Part shown: piece after piece, positions 55,871 through 64,000 of the stretch
Position numbering within the stretch: the first letter of the stretch is position 1
Layout of the letters: every line of letters starts with the position of its first letter
Assembly: GCA_950097015.1 (NCBI GenBank)
Contig: CATNEN010000038.1
Location: 34,682,501-34,746,500, forward strand
From: Macrostomum hystrix
Taxonomy: Eukaryota; Platyhelminthes; Macrostomidae
Reading direction: 5' to 3'
Length of the DNA: 64,000 nt
Notes under the pieces: generated by a model
Seen by the model: only the letters and a program-made list of their open reading frames with translations
Database searches by the model: none
What the model was told of the DNA's origin: nothing
Translations under genes and position numbers: made by a program

Positions 55871-56512
55871 AAAACCCCTCACCCAGAACTGGACTATTAA
55901 GACTTAAATTTCAAGACTGCAGCTCTATTTGTCTATTGACTAGTTCATATCAAGCACTGTTTGGTGTTTTTGCATGGACTACCAAGCCAAACAGGGGGTC
56001 AGGGGTGATCCATTTTAAGAGACAATGTATATGTATACATATGAATCAATAGTTAAGTGGTTGACCCAGAAGTAGGTATAACTCTTGCATCAAGGTCCCT
56101 AAGCTCATATCCAAAGCTAAGCCATACTAGTTAAGGGTGAAGCTTTGAAGAGAAAGTGGCAATCCTCTAGTTTTTTGTTTAATTATTTTTCATAAGATAC
56201 TGGCTCTCTTGGATAAGCAAGTATTTACTATCAGTACTTAAAATCAAAGGAGTATTTTAATTGAATAACAGTACCTGGCTGTCTATGGCCAAAACCACTA
56301 TGACAGAAGTCATAGTGTCATAGTGAGTACACTACTAGTATTATATATGAATGGCTTGTTGGTTGTTAAAAGTTGTATTTTTTATAAAGAAGTTGTAAGA
56401 TAAAACATATGAGTACAAATTAAACATGCAAAACTAGAAGGTTGCCAAGAAAGCTTTACTTGACATACAATTTGAATACCCACTGGGGCCAGCCCTAAAG
56501 GCATAGTAAGTA
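55871..56512. other. AT-rich intergenic DNA
   Basis: A weak SINE A-like string (tcttgcatcaaggtccctaa) lies at about 56083. Nothing else recognised. Confidence 0.4.
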
Positions 56513-56514
56513 TA

Positions 56515-57157
56515 GGGTATTGTATCATCAACCGAACAGTGTATCTTCAAAACCGAACAAGAATTTTAACTCCTTCCTTGGTCTCATGTAAGACAGAAAC
56601 AAGCTATTGTGTTTCACAGAACAACTAATTTAAAAGTCAAAGAAATTATCTATAAGCTGAGGCATGACATGCAATGAAGCATTAAAAGGAAGGAAAGATA
56701 TGGACATTTCAGTAGAAATTTTTATCACAAAAGCATACTTTTTAACAACATTTTATCAGCATGTACTTTAGACTAAGATTGTATTATATGGTGTTTTCCA
56801 ATTAAATGACCAAAAATGTGGTTATTTATAGAGCATGAAAAATGCTATCAAATGACATAATTCATGATAGTTCACTCCTTAAAATAAGATTAAACCACTC
56901 ACTCAAATTGTAAAACCAAACATCGAATTCTCCGTTCAGTTTGAAGATATATGAAAATCATTGTTCGGTTTTAGATGAAAAACATGAAAAAAAATTTCCT
57001 ATTTGACAAAATAGCAAAAGCATATCCTTTTTAGAAAGTTATAAATGTTTTTATAACTTGGCTTTTGATTTATAATCATATCTTAAATAGAAAATCTGTA
57101 GCTTAGGTTCGAAGTTAAAAAAATCCATATTCTTGTTTGGTTGATGATACATTACCC
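56515..57157 (-). mobile_element. TA-flanked MITE, copy 2 (inverted)
   Basis: 643 bp, GGGTATTGTATCATCAACC...TTGATGATACATTACCC, TA on each side. In reverse orientation relative to copies 1 and 3. Confidence 0.85.
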
Positions 57158-57664
57158 TACTAGCTACTCATAAATCATAATTAGACTTAAATGACAATAT
57201 TGATTTGAAAGTATGGGCAGACATACTTGTTTAATGTCTATCTATGGCACAACATGTTTATGTAAATGCTCAGGGGTAAGCTGAAAGGCATAAATAATTA
57301 AAAACTACTAGTGATCAACTTGTTGTGTTGTGAATTGGGTTGTAAGCAATAGGCAATATATAGGAATACTATACTAAGCAAGACATAGTGATTGAAGGGT
57401 TTTGGGTCAGGTAAATTATGTGTGAATAATAAATAGAATTAAACTTCAATAGATACATGGGGACCTATTGAAGATTAATACTAACTAAGGACTTTTGTGG
57501 GCATCCAAATATATCTGAAATAAACACCATGACAAATGATAGCAACAACTAAATTCTTGCCATGAAGCATCTTGTTAATTTATTCCTAGATAATTGTGGT
57601 TCATAAATGTAGATAATTCAAGACTAGTTTTTTCATAAAAATGACAAGCAAACTAAACTTGTGC
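57158..57664. other. AT-rich spacer between two facing MITEs
   Basis: About 0.5 kb; no gene recognised. Confidence 0.45.
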
Positions 57665-57666
57665 TA

Positions 57667-58313
57667 GGGTAATGTATCATCAACCAAACAAGAATGTGTA
57701 TTTTTTAACTTCAAACCTAAGCTACAGATTTTCTATTTAAGATATGATGATAAATCAAAAGCCAAGTTATAGAAAACAGTTATATCTTTCTAAAAAGTAT
57801 CTGCTTTTGCTATTGTCAAATAGAAAAAAAGTTATTCCTGCTTTTTATCTAAAACCAAACAATGATTTTCATGAATCTTCAAACCAAACAGAGAATTTGA
57901 TGTTTGGTTTTACAATTTGAGTGAGTGGTTTAATCTTATATTAAGGAGTGAACTATCATGAATTATGTCATTTGAAAGCATTTTTCATGCTCTATAAATA
58001 ACTACATTTATGGTCATTTAATTGGCAAGCAACCACATACAATCTTCGTCTAAAGTACATAGGCCTACTGAAAAAAATGTTGTTAAAAAGTATGCTTTTG
58101 CAATAAAAATTTCTACTGAACCATCAATATCTTTCTTTCCTCTTAATGCTTCATTGCACATCATGCCTCAGCTTGTAGATAATTTCTTTAACTTTCAAAT
58201 TAGTTGTTCTACACAATAGGCTAGCTTGTTTCTGTCTTGCACGAGACCAAGGAAGGAGTCAAAATTCTCGTTCGGTTTTGAAGATACACTGTTTGGTTGA
58301 TGATACATTACTC
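57667..58313 (+). mobile_element. TA-flanked MITE, copy 3
   Basis: 647 bp, GGGTAATGTATCATCAACC...GTTGATGATACATTACTC with TA flanks. With copy 2 it makes an inverted repeat of about 0.64 kb arms and a 0.5 kb loop. Short frames inside (such as 58022-58219) are not genes. Confidence 0.85.
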
Positions 58314-58432
58314 TATTTACTTTAAATTTATGTAATTATAAAAAGTTACAGTTTAGCCTTTAGCTAAAACACATAGTCAGTGAACAAACAACCCACTAGT
58401 GGGTCTATGACAGTGGCTGAAGTTTTAAGTCA

Positions 58433-58657
58433 ATGGGAAAACCTAAAGTATTTGATAGGATTCATTTTAGTATTTTAAGATCAAAATCACGCAGCCGAGA
58501 TAGCATATCATCTCTGACAATAAAGAGTCTACTAAAGACGCCATATGATATGAATGATGATCGTCGACTCAAAATGATGAAATTAAGAGAACTAATTGAT
58601 TTAAAAGATAAGTTTCCTGTTAAAACAAAAAATAATTATGTTACTGTTTGCTACTGA
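58433..58657 (+). CDS. Possible small basic protein, 74 aa
   Basis: Open frame MGKPKVFDRIHFSILRSKSR... to CY-stop, Lys/Arg-rich with no recognised family. It ends about 80 bp before an AATAAA (58736). The surrounding DNA is AT-rich and the frame could occur by chance, but Lys/Arg/Asp/Leu codon usage looks more protein-like than neighbouring frames. No splice or promoter support. Confidence 0.3.
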   Translation: MGKPKVFDRIHFSILRSKSRSRDSISSLTIKSLLKTPYDMNDDRRLKMMKLRELIDLKDKFPVKTKNNYVTVCY

Positions 58658-58759
58658 CGGAATGATCCTATTAACTTGAAAAAAGTGTTTAAATACTTTT
58701 TAATTTAGTTCTTTAGATTTTTTGGTTGTATTTTGAAATAAATCTTTTTTGGAAACTTA

Positions 58760-59440
58760 AGAATTGAAGCCTCCAACGCTTGTACCTGCAGCTGTACACA
58801 TAAAAAATATAAATAATAAATTTGTTTCGTGGGCTTGCGGCCAGAACCGGGAACGCCTTGCGGCGTCACTGCCACCACACCCAATCACCTGGGCCTGGGC
58901 TTGGGTGGAGCAGTTCTTCTTGACTGCATTTACTTGTTTTTTTACATTGAGTTTTGCAATGCAAATAGATGTACAGAATACAGCTATAGCTGTTGTGTAC
59001 ATATATATATACGGCACTACGCATGTTGAACACAATAATAACTAGGACTTAAAGGACGGAAACTACGTTTTTAGAAAAAACGAGGCTGTTTTGGCTGAAA
59101 AATACTCTTTAGAAACTTGGAAATTTTCACGATCTGAACAAATTGAATGACTGCAGCAATAACGTATAATTTGATTGAACGTGAATCAAAGGCTCACTGT
59201 ATGATTTTTAATTAGTTCTCTAATTTATCGATTTATTTCAAGTAAATCGATTCTCTAAACGAATCTCTATTTCTCTAAACAATCGATTTATTTGGATGTG
59301 TTCAGTTTCAAACTGCTGTGGTTATTCAGTTTATCGTTCTTCAATTCCAAAAAATCATCTGCATGTTATGTGGAGAGTTTAACTGAATTAAAAAATATTT
59401 CCTATCCACCTTAGGGGCCTGGTCGTCTGTCCCCTGGCTG
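58760..59440. other. Intergenic DNA
   Basis: A GC-rich 90-bp island (about 58828-58920) in otherwise AT-rich DNA. No gene called. Confidence 0.4.
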
Positions 59441-59442
59441 TG

Positions 59443-59456
59443 GTTGCCAAGGCAAC
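59443..59456 (+). promoter_or_regulatory. Perfect palindromic RFX X-box (GTTGCCAAGGCAAC)
   Basis: Exact match to GTNRCC-N2-RGYAAC, in a GC-richer stretch (59400-59760) upstream of the membrane-protein ATG at 59866. The distance (410 bp) is on the long side, but the 5' UTR may be long. Confidence 0.6.
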
Positions 59457-59865
59457 CAGCTGTATGCGTTCCTGCATGATGCAGACCTACTGCATGCAAC
59501 CGTTCGTTATTGTCCTTAGGCTCCGAGAGGAAGGGAGTTGCAGTTGGAAGAAGGGCGAGAACAGAGAGTAGAACTCAATCATCGATCCGTTCTTTTCGTT
59601 CTAGTTCCCATGGCTCTACTGTCCCTGGATTGATGCTATTGGTTGCGGGAATGCAGGGAGAGCCTGGAACTGACTGAGCTGCCACCGTCCTCCACTACTT
59701 TCATGCTGAGTATACCTGCTAAATTCGGCAACTAAAACTAAGCTGATACAGATTCCTCAATTCCCAGGAAGTAGAGAAACGCCTCGCAATAGGCGAGTCT
59801 TGTGACTCATCCCTTTGATTGTCACTGAGGCTTTATATATTCTCGAAAGCATAACAAGCTATAAA

Positions 59866-60541
59866 ATGTCGACAACCAAGCGCGAAGCTACCTATCAGAA
59901 AACTATGCGTCGAAACTCCCTTGGATTCGAGTTCCCATCGGTCTCCGAGCAGAGGCGCTCCTCCATGGCTGGTCGAAGCAGCTGCGAGTCCAACGGCGGC
60001 TGGGAGGACGGCGATCAAGGAGACAGCGACTCCGCCTTCGTCGACGACGATCTAGAGAGCAGCTGGGACCAGCTGCGGCTGCGTCAGTTCAAGGAGCAGC
60101 TCTCGGTGGTTGAAGAGGCTCCGCCCAGAGGACCCGGCTCACTAATTGTCCGCCTAATGAAGAAGCTCATGACAGGTGAGAGTACTTGAACTTCTGGATG
60201 TACTTTAATCATTAAAAGGCTCTCAGACATTTCTCTCAGATTCATTGTGTTCTCAACCGACATTGCTCAGATTCATTGTGTTCAAATTCAGTCAATTTTA
60301 ACGTCGGCGTTTCAATGTCATTTATCCAGTTAAGCAGCTGTTTGCCAACGGTGGCCTCGACAAATACGAGAAGATAGTTTTGGTTCTAGCTATCCTGCTA
60401 ATCGCTGACACCGTCGCTCTGTCCTATCTGCTGGCCTCCTATCCAGTGTACAGGGACATTCTGAGTCATCTTGGCTTTAACATGCTGTTCAACAGCACCG
60501 GTTCATTCTTTTCAAAAGCCAGCAAACTAAGAGATTTATAA
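59866..60541 (+). CDS. Small single-pass membrane protein, two exons (173 aa)
   Basis: Exons 59866-60175 and 60330-60541 join in phase 1 (donor gtgaga, acceptor tttatccag; 522 nt). The N-terminal half is soluble and Ser/Asp/Glu-rich (SMAGRSSCESNGGWEDGDQG), with a basic start. A basic helix LIVRLMKKLMT precedes the splice. Exon 2 gives one hydrophobic segment, KIVLVLAILLIADTVALSYL, followed by a short Ser/Lys-rich tail ending KLRDL. With no signal peptide and one late segment it may be a type II or tail-region membrane protein. Family not recognised. The X-box 0.4 kb upstream hints at a ciliated-cell role. Confidence 0.65.
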
Positions 60542-60546
60542 ATAAA
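60541..60546 (+). terminator. Poly(A) signal overlapping the stop codon
   Basis: The stop TAA (60539-60541) runs into AATAAA (60541-60546), sharing one A. If used, the 3' UTR would be about 20-30 nt. Confidence 0.5.
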
Positions 60547-61010
60547 AAAACGGCAAGTGATGAAAAGTGAAATTGCTTAGGAGTACATTCACTTTCTCGT
60601 GTCGTGCACACAAAACTGCCTATCATGCATGTAATGGGTCCAGTTTTTGCCGATTATTTTTCAATACTTTATAAAATATTTAATATTGATGTAATGTGAA
60701 GCATCACTTTATTTGTTGCTCAACATTTAGCAAAAACTATTTTAACTGACGCTATGCAAAAATTTCTGAGCAACTATACTGAGCAGTGTTGTGTTGTGTC
60801 TGTACATTTTCCATTTTGCATTCACGCTATTTCGGCCTCATTAATAACTTCCTCACGCGAAAGCTAATTTTATATTTTCACTTTTTTTCTATAGAAATAA
60901 CGAATTCGTCTATTAAAGCTCGCAGCTTTACTTTTCTCTCTGAAATATAATATTTTTGTAAACAATTCATTTACTAAACTTTCTGGACTTAAATTCATAG
61001 CTTTATTTAA
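60547..61010. other. AT-rich DNA between convergent genes
   Basis: Nothing recognised. Confidence 0.45.
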
Positions 61011-61260
61011 AGTAACGAGGCCCTTTCATGTGCCGCTAAATATTACACCAAAGTAACGAGGCCCTTTGATGTGCCGCTAAATATTACACCAAAGTAACGA
61101 GGCCCTTTCATGTGCCGCTAAATATTACACCAAAGTAACGAGGCCCTTTGATGTGCCGCTAGATATTACACCAAAGTAACGAGGCCCTTGTTGCTCACCA
61201 AATATTTCACCAAAATAACGAGGCCCTTTCATCTGCCGCTAGATATTACACCAAAAGAAC
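61011..61260. repeat. 41-bp minisatellite, ~6 copies
   Basis: Unit contains agtaacgaggccctttcatg + tgccgctaaatattacacca, decaying rightward to 61350. Confidence 0.9.
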
Positions 61261-61462
61261 GGGGCCCCTTTTTTGACGCCAATTAATTATACTCTTAAAG
61301 AACAAGGCACATTTGATTTGCCGCTAAATAAGAATATTACACCAAAACAAGGCCCTTGTTTAAACAATATATATATAGACGACTTTTTATATGAAATGTT
61401 TTTCAAAATTCTGGAGGAAAATAACTAAACTTTTACCAGTACAAAAGTCAAGTTTATAGTAA

Positions 61463-63175
61463 TCAGTCATTATAAGTCGACTCGAACTCAAATCTGATGC
61501 TTGAGATCGGCCAGGATGACTTCACCGGAGGCGGTTTGTTGACGAAGAGCGCCGCTGTCACCTTCCGATTCTTTAATGTGTGGATTGTGGATAAGTGGAT
61601 TTGCCGTGATATTTCGTTATGATTTTTGATAGTCACGAGCAACTCACCGGCTTTGTACCAGGCGTCAAAGTCCTGACGACATTTCCAAGCGTCCACTATG
61701 AAGTACTTCGGGCTTCGCATTCCCTTCACCTTCTGAACCTTCTCAGTGACGGCCACGCCGGGTATACCGTGGCAGCTGCGCACGCTGTCTTCGTGTCGTT
61801 TCAGGTACTCTCCGTTGAAGATTTCCTTGAACTGTACGTCCAAGTTCATGATGGACAGCACAGTGAAGCCTGCATGTGTACAGTGGGGTTGTGGGGCCGT
61901 GTCATGTCCAGTTGCTGGTTACTAAATTGCAGGAGAATTGCACAGTGCGTATTAGACGCTGTTAGGGTCGGTTAACGCGTTTGCCTCTCGCGCCAAGGCC
62001 CTAAGTTCGATTCCGCGGCGAGGCCAAACATTCATTTGGGTTGCAGCCGCGGAGAGAAGGCTTGGGGGCTTATCGTGCAATTGACGCCCTTGATGGCCAA
62101 CTAGCAAGGCACAGTGAGAGTGTACACTGCCTGATGATGAGAAAGTCAGGGCCAATGTACACACCTGTGTGAGCGTGTGCCTGCGTACGGTATTTGTGTG
62201 CGCGTGTGCTCAGCGAAATGGGCAAGCTTGCCTCCACGCTGGCTGCAGGTCTAGTGTCACCAAATGATGCGCAATTGCCTGCAACCCTCCTGCAGTCATT
62301 ATTATTCGAGACTGTCTCACCCTGAGGCAGCGGCACGCTGAGCGGAACGCAGTACATCTCCACCTGTTCAAGAAAGTCGCCAGCCCTGAACACCGGGTCG
62401 CTGTAGAGCCACATTTGGCACTCCGTCGGATTGTCGAAAATCAACACTCCTAGGCCGTGATTTTTAGGCCAGAAGCCTTCAAGGCTTTCGATCTGGATTG
62501 TTTATTGGCAATTATTATCAGTACCACTGCCAAGTTCTAATACCAAAATACTCGTAGTATCAGGTACCCAATTAAGTGTCTGGAGCTGCATTATTTTTCC
62601 TTGTTATTGTCAAGGAATTAATTATTTGGCAGTTTGTCATTGTTACAAACTTTGTGATATTTGATTTGTTTGTTTTGGGTGGTTGCAAATAAATATTCTA
62701 AGTTAACTTTCTGAATCGTGGTAGAAACTATACGTGTGATGCATTGCATGTGATTGCATGCGGATCACCTTCTCGCAGTGTCCAAGCAGTCTGCCGCTGT
62801 ACTGCTTGATGACGCTGGCCTGCCTGATACAGGCGTTGCAGAAGGTCCTGTGTAGACAGCTCTGATAGCTCAGGATCACGGCTAGCTGGGTGGCGCCGGT
62901 TATTGAGCCTGCTCCGCTGATGGCCCCTCCGAGTGAAGACTTTGCCTATAGAAATTAACGGATGGCTTACAATTATTGGATATTTATTCGGACTCGCGAC
63001 TTGCGGTTCGATTCCCGACTACATTGCAGAAAATTGTATCCTGTAACAAGACACTTATAACTTTGCACCGCTTCGGCTCGCTTTCGGTTATAATTAAGGA
63101 TGGGCAGTCCATGGACTGTGCCGCGCAATAGCTGCAGCTATCGTTGAATCATGAGCTCACCTGTCTGCTGGTCAT
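61463..63175 (-). CDS. Protein with two DUF1330-like (dimeric alpha-beta barrel) halves (256 aa, 4 coding exons)
   Basis: Minus-strand exons 63175-63161 (MTSRQ only), 62945-62769, 62492-62321 and 61869-61463 join in phase (771 nt). The N-terminal half has a Gly/Ala-rich start, then RQASVIKQYSGRLLGHCEK, IESLEGFWPKNHGLGVLIFD and MWLYSDPVF. That follows the DUF1330 pattern (YGGR..., LEG.W...V.I.FP, WY.SP). The second half repeats it less well: GEYLKRHEDSVRSCHG, SPKYFIVDAWKCRQDFDAWY. DUF1330 proteins are small alpha-beta barrels of unknown function, usually single-domain. Substrate unknown. Intron 3 contains an antisense SINE. Confidence 0.65.
61962..62310 (+). mobile_element. SINE family A, best B box, antisense in intron of the DUF1330-like gene
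   Basis: Head ggtcggttaacgcgtttgcc and a clear B box (aagttcgattccgcg), full body, tail cattattattcg. It lies on the plus strand within a minus-strand gene. Confidence 0.78.
62990..63130 (+). mobile_element. SINE family B fragment
   Basis: B box gcggttcgattcccgac, then cagtccatggactgtgccg and cgcaatagctgcagct blocks shared with 463-880. Confidence 0.55.
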
Positions 63176-63875
63176 TGTTTCTGGATGCAGTTGAGTTGTA
63201 GATTTTTATTCGCAATATTTAACAGCTCAGATGGTGCCTTAGTTACGAGTACAATTTTGAGATAGCTATACTTCACACTGAGCACACTGCTCAGCATTTT
63301 TATACAACTGTACAGAACATAACCACCTGCAGGGCAGGTCGTCTCTTCATCCCAATCTGATCTCAACCGTTTTAAAGTCTTACCTCAAATGTGAGCTTTC
63401 TTCTGAGACTGTGTTCAATTGTTGTCAGGCGGACCCCCTGCTCATCTCGCTATTGTCTCACTAATCTGCAGCAGGTGTACGCTGTTTCTGGCAGGTGTAC
63501 AGTTCACCCTTTCTCTCTGTGTTTATCTGTTATCTGCAAGGCATGTATTGGCCGATGCCGACCCGTCTGTGACTCAGTCGGCACGCATCTCCCTCAAACT
63601 TAGCTACTAATAGTAGCTGGGAAGAAAGTGGATCGTGCGAGATTTTGTGAGTTTGGATTCAGGAATCAAGAACAGTTTCACAAACCTCGACCCTTCTGTT
63701 TTGTAAGGTCGAAATATTACAACGTCCTAATTTCGCATCTTGGAATCGCACTGCAGAGATTTGTCCAGACTTGTCGGAAAACGCAAAGCGAAAACTAGGT
63801 TTGCAACGTTGTGACATTTCGATGTGAAATTTCAGCTTTATGAAACCACCCATGAGAAGTAATATCGCAATATCG
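63176..63875. other. 5' flank of the DUF1330-like gene
   Basis: Probable 5' UTR/promoter on the minus strand. A repeated gcaggtgtac (63471, 63493) is the only local structure. Confidence 0.3.
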
Positions 63876-64000
63876 CAAAGTGTACACTGCCTGACGACGA
63901 GAAAGCCAGGGCAGATGTACACCTGTTTGAGTGTGTGCCAGCGTAGGGTATCTGTGAGGCTTTGTGCTCAGGTGTCAGTGAAATGGGCAGAATTGCCTCC
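63876..64000 (+). mobile_element. SINE family A, 5'-truncated, cut by the window end
   Basis: Starts at aaagtgtacactgcctgacg and continues through gggcagaattgcctcc at the window edge. Confidence 0.7.

Noticed and set aside
58022-58219. 65-codon frame
   Set aside because: Lies inside TA-flanked MITE copy 3 and is not preserved in the other copies.
58757-59045. Overlapping plus and minus frames around a GC island
   Set aside because: No domain, no splice or poly(A) context, and conflicting frames of similar length.

Overview
The window is eukaryotic nuclear DNA from an invertebrate animal. The genes have GT-AG introns and animal-type products: a RAB3GAP2 orthologue, an ULK1/2 (Atg1) kinase, an AGC-family kinase and an amidated neuropeptide precursor. 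Two tRNA-derived SINE families, an R1/I-like LINE with RNase H, a Ty3/gypsy LTR element, a hAT-like MITE and a TA-flanked MITE are also present. The very high minisatellite load and the multi-copy peptide precursor would suit a lophotrochozoan such as a free-living flatworm. That assignment is an inference. No taxonomic marker was seen.

Left part (1-14380): the last coding exon of a plus-strand gene (159-407), SINEs, a small plus-strand polyglutamine gene with a perfect RFX X-box upstream (3155-4109), a minus-strand neuropeptide gene with 13 peptide copies (7111-7659), and long stretches of minisatellite with no recognisable gene. At 14381-19753 a LINE sits inside a 17-18 bp minisatellite that continues on both sides.

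Middle (20602-45495): a three-exon minus-strand gene with a KH-like N-terminus, whose first intron carries a Ty3/gypsy element (22166-25889) with nearly identical LTRs but a deleted protease/RT core. A plus-strand divergent AGC kinase (three exons, 452 aa) follows. Next comes RAB3GAP2 (16 coding exons by my reconstruction, 1375 aa, all phases consistent). Almost every RAB3GAP2 intron from the sixth onward holds its own minisatellite with a different unit. Two of these introns have lengths divisible by three and are free of in-frame stops.

Right part (45496-64000): two large arrays (29 bp and 23 bp units) separate the convergent ends of RAB3GAP2 and the minus-strand ULK kinase (five exons, 796 aa), whose introns are again filled with private repeats. 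A hAT-like MITE containing its own 16-bp array sits inside one of them. Upstream of ULK two copies of a 0.64 kb MITE face each other; a third copy is in RAB3GAP2 intron 1. The window ends with a plus-strand single-pass membrane protein gene (X-box upstream, poly(A) signal overlapping the stop codon) and a minus-strand four-exon gene for a protein with two DUF1330-like halves.

Functional links are limited. ULK starts autophagy, and RAB3GAP is known to act on Rab3/Rab18 and to influence autophagosome formation; their adjacency may be chance. Exon models were made by eye from splice signals, phase and family similarity, and no search was run.
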